Made by a program: the position numbers and the translations under genes. Shown here piece by piece: positions 54,028 to 62,466 of a DNA stretch of 64,000 bases. The notes below the pieces were generated by a model that saw only the letters and a program-made list of their open reading frames with translations, ran no database searches and was not told the DNA's origin. Source of the DNA: Patescibacteria group bacterium (lineage in GTDB: Bacteria; Patescibacteriota; Microgenomatia; UBA1406; GWC2-37-13). The stretch spans positions 1 through 64,000 of the forward strand of contig BPJE01000003.1 of assembly GCA_026004455.1 (NCBI GenBank). Reading direction: 5' to 3'. The number at the start of each line of letters is the position of its first letter. The stretch's first letter is position 1.

Positions 54028-55310
54028 CACCGAAGGTTAGGGACAAAAAGGCAATTGAAAACTCCGACATCACCGAAGGTTAGGGACAAAAAGGCAAGAC
54101 TTTCTCTCTGTCCCACCGAAGGTTAGGGACAAAAAGGCAAACTTTCAAGCGGGGATCACCGAAGGTTAGGGACAAAAAGGCTATCTCTGACCACATTAAC
54201 ACCGAAGGTTAGGGACAAAAAGGCAGCAGTGGTTGAGGTTGTCACCGAAGGTTAGGGACAAAAAGGCAGAGTGATTGGGAGGCTTCACCGAAGGTTAGGG
54301 ACAAAAAGGCAACAAATAAGAGAATTTTACACCGAAGGTTAGGGACAAAAAGGCTTTGAAACAAATGGTATGGCACCGAAGGTTAGGGACAAAAAGGCTC
54401 CGTCGTAATGAACAACGCACCGAAGGTTAGGGACAAAAAGGCGCGTGGTCTTATGATGGCGCACCGAAGGTTAGGGACAAAAAGGCATACCATACTTCAC
54501 ACCATCACCGAAGGTTAGGGACAAAAAGGCTTCTTTTTATTAACAGTTCACCGAAGGTTAGGGACAAAAAGGCTCTTTCGCATCAATTGCATCACCGAAG
54601 GTTAGGGACAAAAAGGCTTGGAACCTCCTGTTTTCCACCGAAGGTTAGGGACAAAAAGGCCAATATAAAAAACTTTCCCACCGAAGGTTAGGGACAAAAA
54701 GGCAACAGGAGGAAGTAGGAGCACCGAAGGTTAGGGACAAAAAGGCAAAGCGTTGCTCCTCTTTCACCGAAGGTTAGGGACAAAAAGGCTAATAGTCAAT
54801 AATCCAACACCGAAGGTTAGGGACAAAAAGGCCTTCTTTTGGTCTGCCTTCCACCGAAGGTTAGGGACAAAAAGGCACAAAACAAAAAAAGCATCACCGA
54901 AGGTTAGGGACAAAAAGGCTTTTATAACCTAAATCTTCACCGAAGGTTAGGGACAAAAAGGCAAAAACGAAACCCGCCAGCACCGAAGGTTAGGGACAAA
55001 AAGGCAAAAGCGGTGTTTTTGCCACACCGAAGGTTAGGGACAAAAAGGCAAAAGAGCTGATGGTTGGCACCGAAGGTTAGGGACAAAAAGGCTATCCCCC
55101 CTTTTTTGACCACCGAAGGTTAGGGACAAAAAGGCTTATAAACATTATCAGGTAACACCGAAGGTTAGGGACAAAAAGGCTGGCACAAAATCCAACAGGC
55201 ACCGAAGGTTAGGGACAAAAAGGCCAAGTCAGGCCAAACGGCCACCGAAGGTTAGGGACAAAAAGGCTTAACAAAAATTTTAGAACACCGAAGGTTAGGG
55301 ACAAAATAAT
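54028..55310 (+). CRISPR. CRISPR array, 30 repeats of 25 nt, 29 spacers of 18-20 nt
   Basis: Repeats begin CACCGAAGG and end AAAAAGGC, nearly all identical; units recur every 43-45 bp (first copies at 54028, 54071, 54114). The last repeat (55286) has lost the final AAGGC, so this is the trailer end and the leader is on the cas1 side. I counted 30 repeats. Spacers are 18 or 19 nt, one 20 nt, much shorter than the 30-40 nt of most CRISPR systems but as reported for Cas12c/d loci. The repeat resembles published CasY repeats (CNCCGA start, AAAGGC or ATAAGGC end). Several spacers are far more GC-rich than this genome. Confidence 0.98.
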
Positions 55311-55324
55311 TTTTTATTTTTAAC

Positions 55325-55367
55325 AAGGACAAAACCTTTTTAAAAAAGTTCTGTCCTTTTTTTTTAA
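55325..55367 (+). terminator. Terminator after the array (family A palindrome copy 4)
   Basis: Hairpin AAGGACAAAACC / AAGTTCTGTCCTT (55325-55358) runs into a T run (to about 55365). It would end the array transcript 15 bp after the last repeat. Confidence 0.8.
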
Positions 55368-55397
55368 ATGTTAGATGTTAGATGATATAATATCTTC

Positions 55398-56738
55398 ATG
55401 GGTTTAATTGATGATTTAAAAGCAAAATATCAAGGAAAAAAAGTTTTAGTAGTTGGTTTGGGATTGCAGGGTGGAGGAGTTGGAGTAGCGAAGTTTTTTG
55501 CAGAATTAGGAGCAAAAGTGACAGTCACTGATAAAAAAAATGAGACCCAATTAGCAGATTCAATTGAAAAATTAAAAAAATACTCCATTAATTATTCTTT
55601 AGGAGGTCATCGGACTGAAGACTTTTTAAATAGCGATATTATTTTTAAAGGACCGGGTGTTCCTTGGTCGCTAAAAGAGATCGTTGAGGCAGAAAAAAAA
55701 GGTATTCCTATTGAGATGGAGATGGCATTTGTAGCGAGATGTTTTCCTGGAAAAATTATAGGTATTACTGGAACAAGGGGCAAGTCAACAACTACCAATT
55801 TAATTTATAAACTTTTAAAAGATAATGGTTTTGAGACATTGTTAGGAGGTGGATTGCCAGGGATATCTAATTTAGAATATTTAAAAAAAGCAAATAATAA
55901 TACTTGGTTGGTGGCAGAGTTATCATCTTGGTCATTATCAGGTTTTCATAAGAAAAAAATTAGCCCTCATATTGCAGTTTTTACAAATTTTTATCCGGAT
56001 CATTTGAATTATTATCAAAATATGGATGATTATTTATTTGATAAAAAAGCGATTTTTATGTATCAAAAAGCTAGTGATTATTTAGTAATTAACAAAAAAT
56101 TATTAAATTTTTTAGATAAAAATTCAATTAAATCAAAAGTTTTAACTTTTAGTAGCAATGATGTTCAAGAAAATTTTGAAAATTTAACTGGCGATCATAA
56201 TAAAGAAAATATTGCTGCTGTTTTAAAGGTGGTTGAAATTTTGAATATTGAAAAAACAAAAGCGATTAATACAATTTCCAATTTTCAATCTTTACCTTTT
56301 AGACAACAAATTATTGCTAAAAAACAAAATGTAATTTTTGTTAACGATACTACCTCAACAACACCAACAGCCACAATTTACGCTATAAAAAGATTTTCTG
56401 ATAAGCCAATGATTTTGATTTTAGGCGGTAATAGCAAAAATCTTCCTTTTGAAAAATTAATTGAAGAATTAAATAATCCTCAAATAAAAAAAATATTTTT
56501 ATTAGCTGGTAGTTTTACTGATGAAATTTTGCCTTTTTTAGAAGAAAAATATCAAGAAAAAATATCAAAAAAAATTTATGACAATCTTCAATTAGCGATA
56601 AAAGAGGCTTTTTTAGAAGCTAAAAAAATAAATAATGATGTTTATTTAGTTTTTTCTCCAGGAGCAACTTCATTTGCGATGTTTAACAATGAGTTTCATC
56701 GCGGTGAAGAATTTAATAAAATAGTAAACAAATTATAA
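55398..56738 (+). CDS. murD: UDP-N-acetylmuramoylalanine--D-glutamate ligase
   Basis: A 446-residue Mur ligase adding D-Glu. Order: N-terminal Rossmann VLVVGLGLQGGGVGVAKFFAELGAKVTVTD, GPGVPW, ATP site GITGTRGKSTTTNLIYKLL, AELSSWSLSGF, TNFYPDHLNYY, and C-terminal NDTTSTTPTATIYAI with LILGGNSKNLPFEKL. It resumes the dcw cluster after the CRISPR locus, with a TATAAT six bases before the start codon (55386-55391), so it has its own promoter. Confidence 0.95.
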   Translation: MGLIDDLKAKYQGKKVLVVGLGLQGGGVGVAKFFAELGAKVTVTDKKNETQLADSIEKLKKYSINYSLGGHRTEDFLNSDIIFKGPGVPWSLKEIVEAEKKGIPIEMEMAFVARCFPGKIIGITGTRGKSTTTNLIYKLLKDNGFETLLGGGLPGISNLEYLKKANNNTWLVAELSSWSLSGFHKKKISPHIAVFTNFYPDHLNYYQNMDDYLFDKKAIFMYQKASDYLVINKKLLNFLDKNSIKSKVLTFSSNDVQENFENLTGDHNKENIAAVLKVVEILNIEKTKAINTISNFQSLPFRQQIIAKKQNVIFVNDTTSTTPTATIYAIKRFSDKPMILILGGNSKNLPFEKLIEELNNPQIKKIFLLAGSFTDEILPFLEEKYQEKISKKIYDNLQLAIKEAFLEAKKINNDVYLVFSPGATSFAMFNNEFHRGEEFNKIVNKL

Positions 56739-56741
56739 AAT

Positions 56742-57833
56742 ATGAAAAATTTTTTTTTAAAAAATAGTTTTTTTTGGCCTTTAGTTTATATTCCTTTGAT
56801 TTTATCTTTTCTAGGGATTGTATTTATATTTGAGGCATCAGCAATAAGAGCGGCAAATCAATATTATGATAGTCTTCATTTTGCAAAAGCTCAATTTATT
56901 TGGTTAATAATTGGTTTTTTAGCAATGATTTTTTTCTCAATTTTTGATTATAAAAAGCTTTATTTTTTTTCTTTTTTTTCAATGATAGCAACAATATTTT
57001 TGTTAATCATTGTTTTAATTCCCGGAATTGGTTTTCAGGCAGGTGGCGCCAGGCGTTGGATTGATTTTGGTTTTTTTAATTTGCAACCGACAGAATTAGC
57101 AAAATTTTCAATAATTATTTATTTATCATCTTGGTTTGTTAATAAAGAGAAAAAAGTTTTTTTACCATTCATCACCTTGATTGGATTTCTTGATTTACTA
57201 ATTATTCTTCAGCCAGATATGGGAACAGCGATTATTGTTTTTTTATTAAGTTTGATTGTTTATTATCAATCTGGTATGAATTTATTTTATTTATTATTAT
57301 TTTTACCAATTGCTATTTTTTGTTTTTTTATTTTAATAAAAGCCGCTCCTTATCGTTTAGCAAGATTAATGGCGTTTCTTAATCCTCAATCTGATCCTCA
57401 AGGAATTGGTTATCATATTAATCAAATTTTTATTTCTTTATCCAATGGAGGATTGTTAGGTCAAGGATTTGGAGCATCAAGACAAAAATATTTGTTTTTG
57501 CCAGAAGCTCATACTGATTCAATTTTTGCAATAATTGCTGAAGAATTTGGGTTTTTAGGTAGTTTAGTATTAATCTTTCTTTATTTTTTGTTTGTTTATA
57601 GAATTTATCATATAATTCGTTTAGCACCAGATAGATTGGGAAAACTTTTAGCAACAGGAATATTTGGTTTTTTTAATTTACAAATTATTATTAATTTGGC
57701 TGGTATGGTTGGTCTTTTTCCTTTAACTGGTGTGCCTTTACCATTTTTATCTTATGGGGGGAGTAATTTAATTATTTCTTTTGCTTTAATTGGGATTTTG
57801 TTAAATATTGAGAAAAGAATAAAAATAATTTAA
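56742..57833 (+). CDS. ftsW: SEDS glycosyltransferase FtsW (RodA/FtsW family)
   Basis: A 363-residue protein with about ten membrane helices that polymerises lipid II at the septum. Motifs: GGARRWIDFGFFNLQPTELAKF, the loop residue in LQPDMGTA, FLNPQSDPQGIGYHINQIFISLSNGGLLGQGFGAS, AEEFGFLGS and PLPFLSYGGSNLIISF. FtsW rather than RodA is inferred from its place between murD and murG. Confidence 0.93.
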   Translation: MKNFFLKNSFFWPLVYIPLILSFLGIVFIFEASAIRAANQYYDSLHFAKAQFIWLIIGFLAMIFFSIFDYKKLYFFSFFSMIATIFLLIIVLIPGIGFQAGGARRWIDFGFFNLQPTELAKFSIIIYLSSWFVNKEKKVFLPFITLIGFLDLLIILQPDMGTAIIVFLLSLIVYYQSGMNLFYLLLFLPIAIFCFFILIKAAPYRLARLMAFLNPQSDPQGIGYHINQIFISLSNGGLLGQGFGASRQKYLFLPEAHTDSIFAIIAEEFGFLGSLVLIFLYFLFVYRIYHIIRLAPDRLGKLLATGIFGFFNLQIIINLAGMVGLFPLTGVPLPFLSYGGSNLIISFALIGILLNIEKRIKII

Positions 57834-57841
57834 TAAAAAAT

Positions 57842-58942
57842 ATGAAAATTTTAATTACTGGTGGTCATTTAACTCCAGCTTTAGCAATAATTGATGAATT
57901 AAAAAAAACCAAACCTAATATTGAGATTATTTTTGTTGGTAGAAAGTATTCTTTAGATAGTGAAAAAACTTTATCACTTGAATATAAAGAAATTACTAAG
58001 AGGAAAATCTTATTTATTCCTTTTTATGCTGGTCGTTTAACAAGAGTGATTAATTTTCAGTCAATTATAAATTTTTTAAAAATTCCTTTAGGTTTTATCA
58101 GTGGTTTTTTTGTGATTAATCAATATCGTCCAGATTTTGTTTTATCTTTTGGCAGCTATCTAGCCTTACCAATTGTTTTTTGGAGTTATATTTACAAAAT
58201 TCCAATTTTTACTCATGAACAAACAATTAATCCAGGTTTAGCTAATAGAATTATTGCTCAATTTGCCAAAAAAATATTTGTTTCTTTTGAAAAAGCAAAA
58301 GACCATTTTAAAAAAAGGCAAGTAATCTTAACAGGTAATCCAATAAGAAAATCAGTTTTTGAGATTGTTAAAAAACCTTTTAATATTAAAAAAGATAGAC
58401 CGGTTATTTATATTACTGGTGGTAGTCTTGGTAGTCATAGTATCAACCTTCATATAAAAAAAATTTTAAAATCACTACTAAAAAAATACATTGTTATTCA
58501 TCAAACAGGTGATACTAAACAATATCATGATTATGAAGATTTATTAAAAATAAAAGAAAATCTACCTATCGAATTAAAAAGAAATTATTTTTTAGTAAAA
58601 CATTTTTTTGAAGATGAGATAGGTTATATTTATTCAATATCAGATTTAGTAATTGGTAGATCTGGGGCTAATACTTTTTTTGAACTTTTATATTTAAAAA
58701 AACCAGTAATTTTTATCCCTTTGCCTTGGTCAGCTGGAAAAGAACAACAATATCACGCAGAGATTTTTGCTAAAGCTGGTTGTGGTGAAATTTTTCATCA
58801 GATTGAAACCAGTGAAAAACTTTTAAGATTGATTGATAAAATGATTAATAATTTATCTTTTTATAAAAAAAATTTTTCAAATTTACAAAATTTATATCAT
58901 GAAAATGCCGCTTCTTTTATCATTAAAGAAATTTTTTCTTAA
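57842..58942 (+). CDS. murG: UDP-GlcNAc:lipid I transferase MurG
   Basis: A 366-residue GT28 enzyme making lipid II at the inner membrane face. The start is MKILITGGHLTPALAI, a shortened form of the family's GGTGGHI loop, where one Gly-rich pair is missing. Other motifs: FTHEQTINPGLANRI, TGNPIRKSVF, TGGSLGSHSIN, GRSGANTFFELLYLKKPVIFIPLPWSAGKEQQYHAEIF. ftsQ begins within its last 44 bp. Confidence 0.94.
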   Translation: MKILITGGHLTPALAIIDELKKTKPNIEIIFVGRKYSLDSEKTLSLEYKEITKRKILFIPFYAGRLTRVINFQSIINFLKIPLGFISGFFVINQYRPDFVLSFGSYLALPIVFWSYIYKIPIFTHEQTINPGLANRIIAQFAKKIFVSFEKAKDHFKKRQVILTGNPIRKSVFEIVKKPFNIKKDRPVIYITGGSLGSHSINLHIKKILKSLLKKYIVIHQTGDTKQYHDYEDLLKIKENLPIELKRNYFLVKHFFEDEIGYIYSISDLVIGRSGANTFFELLYLKKPVIFIPLPWSAGKEQQYHAEIFAKAGCGEIFHQIETSEKLLRLIDKMINNLSFYKKNFSNLQNLYHENAASFIIKEIFS

Positions 58943-59630
58943 GGTTTTAAAAATTGTTATTTTTTGTTTTATTGTTGGGTTTTTTGTTTTTTTAATTAAT
59001 TTTTTTTATGAATATACGAAAATTAAAGAACTAAAAATCATTAATGTTGAAAAAGAAGAAATTATCGGATTAGAAAATTTAAAAAATAAATCATTAGTTT
59101 TTTTAAATTTAGAGGAAACAAAAAAAATATTACTTAATAAAAATCCTTTTATAAAAGAAATTGATCTTGAAAAAAAAATTCCAAATATATTAATTATTAA
59201 AGTAATTTTTGATCAACCAATAGCTGTGTTATCGTCAGATAATGGTTATTTTTATTTATCAAGTGAAGGTAAAATTTTAGAAAAAATAAAAGACTTAAAA
59301 AAAGCATATTTTCCTAAGATTAATTTTTATCAAAAATTATCTTTTAATAGTTATAGTTTAGGAGATAAAATTGAGTTTAAAGAAATACTTTTTGGTTTAC
59401 AAATTTTAAAAATGTTAACTGATTTAAAAATTAAAGTTAATAGTCTTGATATTAATAGCGTAAATGTGCTACTATTTAATTTAGAAAACAAAAAGGTTTA
59501 TTTTTCAAGCGAAAAAGAAATAGGAGCTCAGTTTTATCAATTTGAAAAAATTTACCGGCAATTTAAGATTGAAGGAAGAAATTATCAAGAAATAGATTTA
59601 AGATTTGATAAACCAATAGTTAGATTTTAA
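58899..59630 (+). CDS. ftsQ: Division protein FtsQ/DivIB
   Basis: A 243-residue bitopic protein with a short cytosolic start, a helix (about 14-36) and an extracytoplasmic POTRA domain beginning IKELKIINVEK and containing KNPFIKEIDLEKKIPNILIIKVIFDQPIAVL, typical of FtsQ. The C-terminal beta domain ends DLRFDKPIVRF. It overlaps murG and precedes ftsA, the standard order. Confidence 0.9.
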   Translation: MKMPLLLSLKKFFLKVLKIVIFCFIVGFFVFLINFFYEYTKIKELKIINVEKEEIIGLENLKNKSLVFLNLEETKKILLNKNPFIKEIDLEKKIPNILIIKVIFDQPIAVLSSDNGYFYLSSEGKILEKIKDLKKAYFPKINFYQKLSFNSYSLGDKIEFKEILFGLQILKMLTDLKIKVNSLDINSVNVLLFNLENKKVYFSSEKEIGAQFYQFEKIYRQFKIEGRNYQEIDLRFDKPIVRF

Positions 59631-59641
59631 TATTAAAATAT

Positions 59642-60898
59642 ATGCCTGAAACAATTATCACTGCTTTAGATATAGGTAGTAGTAAAATAGCAACTGTTGT
59701 TGGTGTAAAAACTGAAAGTAGCGATGAGATAAAAATTATTGGCTTTAATACCACTTCAGCTCGAGGCATAAAAAAAGGTTTGATCGTTGATATTAAAGAG
59801 GTTGTTGATGCGGTTGAAGAAAGTGTGGAAAGAGCAGAAAGAATGGCTGGGCATAAGATTAATAATTTATTTGTTTCTGTTGGTGGTCCTCATATTTCTT
59901 CTCTTAATTCTCATGGTATTGTTGCTATTTCTAATCCTCAAGGAGAGATAAATGATATTGATGTGGATAGAGTAATTGAGGCGGCTCGGGCAATATCTTT
60001 GTCAACAACAAGACAAATAATTGAGGTTGTTCCTCGTGATTTTATTGTTGATGGTCAAAATGGAATTAAAAATCCTGTAGGAATGACTGGTGTAAGACTT
60101 GAAACTGATACTCATATTATAACTGCTTCATCAATTAATTTAAAAAATATTGAAAGAGTTTTAGACGAATTAGGATTAAATAACTCTGGTTTTGTTTTTT
60201 CAGGATTAGCTTCAGCGGAGGCAGTTTTAACTGATACGGAAAAAGAATTAGGAGTAGTACTTGTTGATATTGGTGGAGGAAAGATTGATTTAGCAATATT
60301 TGTTGAGGGAGCATTATCGCATTCATCATCAATTCCAATTGGCGCTCGTCATATAACTAATGATATTGCTGTTGGTTTGCGAGTATCTTTAGATTCAGCT
60401 GAAAAAATAAAACTTTATCTAAGCAAAAATTTAACTTCTAAAAAAAAGGCAACATCGCTTGATTTTTCCTCTCTTAATCTACCAGAGAACATTACTGATA
60501 TTTCTTTACCAACATTAGTTGACGGCATTATTGCTGCAAGACTTGAGGAGATTTATAAACTAATTTTTGAGGAGATAGAAAAAAGCGGATTTACTCAAAA
60601 TATTCCTTCAGGATTAGTAATTACAGGAGGAGGCGCATTAACTGTTGGAATAATTGAAATAGGTAAAAGAGTTCTTGGTTTACCAATTCGTCTCGGTATT
60701 CCTGATAAAGTCTCAGGTCTTGTTGATGAGACAAACGACCCTCAATATTCCACCGCCATAGGATTGCTTTTGTATGGATTTAAAAATATAATAAATAAAA
60801 ACAATAATTTTAAAAATTTTGGTAATATTTTAAAAGAATTTAATTTAGGAGTATCAGTTAATAAAATAAAAGATTTTTTTAAACAATTTATACCATAA
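59642..60898 (+). CDS. ftsA: Cell division protein FtsA
   Basis: A 418-residue actin-like ATPase that tethers FtsZ to the membrane. It starts TIITALDIGSSKIATVVG, with the FtsA-specific 1C domain (VDAVEESVERAERMAGHKINNLFVSVGGPHI) and VVLVDIGGGKIDLAIF plus GLVITGGGALTVGI. The C-terminal KIKDFFKQFIP can form the amphipathic membrane-targeting helix. It ends just before seven phased repeats in front of ftsZ. Confidence 0.96.
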   Translation: MPETIITALDIGSSKIATVVGVKTESSDEIKIIGFNTTSARGIKKGLIVDIKEVVDAVEESVERAERMAGHKINNLFVSVGGPHISSLNSHGIVAISNPQGEINDIDVDRVIEAARAISLSTTRQIIEVVPRDFIVDGQNGIKNPVGMTGVRLETDTHIITASSINLKNIERVLDELGLNNSGFVFSGLASAEAVLTDTEKELGVVLVDIGGGKIDLAIFVEGALSHSSSIPIGARHITNDIAVGLRVSLDSAEKIKLYLSKNLTSKKKATSLDFSSLNLPENITDISLPTLVDGIIAARLEEIYKLIFEEIEKSGFTQNIPSGLVITGGGALTVGIIEIGKRVLGLPIRLGIPDKVSGLVDETNDPQYSTAIGLLLYGFKNIINKNNNFKNFGNILKEFNLGVSVNKIKDFFKQFIP

Positions 60899-60970
60899 TA
60901 GTTGAAAATAGTTAAAAATGGTTATAAATAGTTGAAAATAGTTATAAATAGTTAAAAATAGTGGAAAAAA
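60899..60970 (+). promoter_or_regulatory. Seven 10-bp phased TRGTK repeats before ftsZ
   Basis: From 60899, TAGTT-GAAAA, TAGTT-AAAAA, TGGTT-ATAAA, TAGTT-GAAAA, TAGTT-ATAAA, TAGTT-AAAAA and TAGTG-GAAAA follow without a gap, each exactly 10 bp, ending right at the ftsZ start. The five-base core plus five-base spacer is the same layout as the TGGTK boxes of mraZ, so it may be a long MraZ-type operator. Alternatives are a bent-DNA element or a translation enhancer. Confidence 0.7.
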
Positions 60971-60971
60971 T

Positions 60972-62093
60972 ATGTTGGTAAAACCAAGAGCAGGACAAGA
61001 AGCAAAAATTAAGGTTGTTGGTGTTGGTGGTTGTGGCGGTAATGCTGTTTCTTCAATGATTGCTGATGGAGGAATAAAAGGAGTTGAGTTTATTGCCGTT
61101 AACACTGATGCTCAAGCTCTTCTTGCTAATAAAGCAACTGTTAAAATTCAAATTGGAGAAAATTTAACTAAAGGATTAGGTTCTGGTGGTAATCCAGAAA
61201 TTGGTCGACAGGCAGCAGAGGAGTCAAGAGAGAAATTAAAAGAGGAATTATCCGGCGCTGATATGATCTTTTTGACTTGCGGTGAAGGTGGTGGTACTGG
61301 TACAGGAGCAGCGCCAGTAATTGCGGAGATTGCCAAAGAAACTGGAGCTTTAACGATCGCGGTTGTTACTAAACCATTTGATTTTGAAGGAGTAAAAAGA
61401 AAGTTTACTGCTGAGGATGGAATTGCTAATTTAAAAGAAAAGGTTGATACCTTAATCGTTGTTCCCAATCAAAGGATTTTAAGTGTTATAGATAAAAAAA
61501 CTCCAATTCTTGATGCTTTTAGAAAAGTAGATGAGGTTTTGGTTTCTGGGGTAAAAGGAATTGCTGAGTTAATTACTACTCCAGGACTAATTAATGTTGA
61601 TTTTGCTGATGTCAAATCAATTATGACTAATTCAGGGACAGCGTTAATGGGTATGGGTATGGGAAGCGGTGATAAACGGGCAATTACCGCGATAAAACAA
61701 GCAATAAGCTCACCTCTTTTAGATATCTCAATTGAAGGAGCAAAAGGAGTGTTATTTAATGTTGTTGGCGGTCCAGATCTGACAATGTCTGAGATTGATG
61801 AAGCAGCTTCAGTGATTGCTAAAAACGTTGATCCTGATGCCGATATTATTTTTGGAGCAGTTATTGATGATAAGATGATGGATCAGATAAAAATCACTCT
61901 TATTGCTACCAGATTTGATGATAATAAGATTCGACTTTTTAAATTTAGAAAAAATGATGAAGAAAAGCAAGAAGTTATAAAACCTAAAGAAGAATTAAAA
62001 GATGATATAAATGAAGAATTAGTTGATGAAAATGAAGAATTTTTTGATGATTCCTCTGAGTTTGATATTCCTGCTTTTTTGAGGAAAAAATAA
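60972..62093 (+). CDS. ftsZ: Cell division protein FtsZ
   Basis: A 373-residue tubulin-like GTPase that forms the Z-ring. [17 protein letters not shown] opens the GTP site, [20 protein letters not shown] is the tubulin signature, and [11 protein letters not shown] the catalytic T7 loop. An acidic linker (about 325-362) leads to the conserved tail DIPAFLRKK, the peptide bound by FtsA. Last gene of the dcw cluster. Confidence 0.98.
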   Translation: MLVKPRAGQEAKIKVVGVGGCGGNAVSSMIADGGIKGVEFIAVNTDAQALLANKATVKIQIGENLTKGLGSGGNPEIGRQAAEESREKLKEELSGADMIFLTCGEGGGTGTGAAPVIAEIAKETGALTIAVVTKPFDFEGVKRKFTAEDGIANLKEKVDTLIVVPNQRILSVIDKKTPILDAFRKVDEVLVSGVKGIAELITTPGLINVDFADVKSIMTNSGTALMGMGMGSGDKRAITAIKQAISSPLLDISIEGAKGVLFNVVGGPDLTMSEIDEAASVIAKNVDPDADIIFGAVIDDKMMDQIKITLIATRFDDNKIRLFKFRKNDEEKQEVIKPKEELKDDINEELVDENEEFFDDSSEFDIPAFLRKK

Positions 62094-62304
62094 AAATATT
62101 TAACACTTAAAAATAAGTCAAAAGTCAAAATTCAAAAGTCAAAATGAAAATTCAAAATTAAAAATGGAAAAAAACTACTTTGTCATTCCTGGCTTGACCA
62201 GGAATCCAATCTTCTCCAATCCGACCTACGAGTTCGCCTGTGGATTGCCGGGACAATATAAAAATAAACAAAATTGAGTAATTTTTAAATTAAACTTAAT
62301 TATT

Positions 62305-62341
62305 AAGGACAGAACCTTTTTTTCAAAAAGGTTCTGTCCTT
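62305..62341. terminator. Family A palindrome copy 5, probable terminator after ftsZ
   Basis: Two perfect 17-bp arms (AAGGACAGAACC to GGTTCTGTCCTT) around a 3-nt loop. It may end dcw transcription. Confidence 0.7.
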
Positions 62342-62428
62342 GTTATTTTATCAAATACTGTCTTTGCAATTTTTGCAAAGACAGTCTTTAATAAATTAGT
62401 CTTTATCATTTTTCATTATTTATTATCA

Positions 62429-62457
62429 TTGTTTTTTAAAATTATTTTTAATATAAT
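62429..62457 (+). promoter_or_regulatory. ileS promoter
   Basis: TATAAT at 62452-62457 with a weak TTGTTT (62429-62434) 17 bp upstream. The ATG lies nine bases past the -10, again suggesting a leaderless message. Confidence 0.6.
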
Positions 62458-62466
62458 TTTTTTCAT

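Larger units (their letters stand above)
62094..62466. repeat. Repeat-rich intergenic region between ftsZ and ileS
   Basis: In order: AAAAGTC/AAAATTC heptamers (62113-62160); a hairpin ATTCCTGG/CCAGGAAT (62184-62204); family E REP-like hairpin in inverse orientation (62217-62247); family A palindrome (62305-62341); and a hairpin ACTGTCTTTGCAA/TTGCAAAGACAGT with 3-nt loop (62357-62385). No gene is seen. Confidence 0.8.

Noticed and set aside
54618-54721. Spacers at 54618-54635 and 54704-54721 share a 9-nt AACAGGAGG in opposite orientation
   Set aside because: Nine bases among 29 spacers can match by chance; no longer identity is seen.
61148-61468. 106-codon antisense frame inside ftsZ
   Set aside because: It is the shadow of a strongly conserved gene and resembles no protein family.
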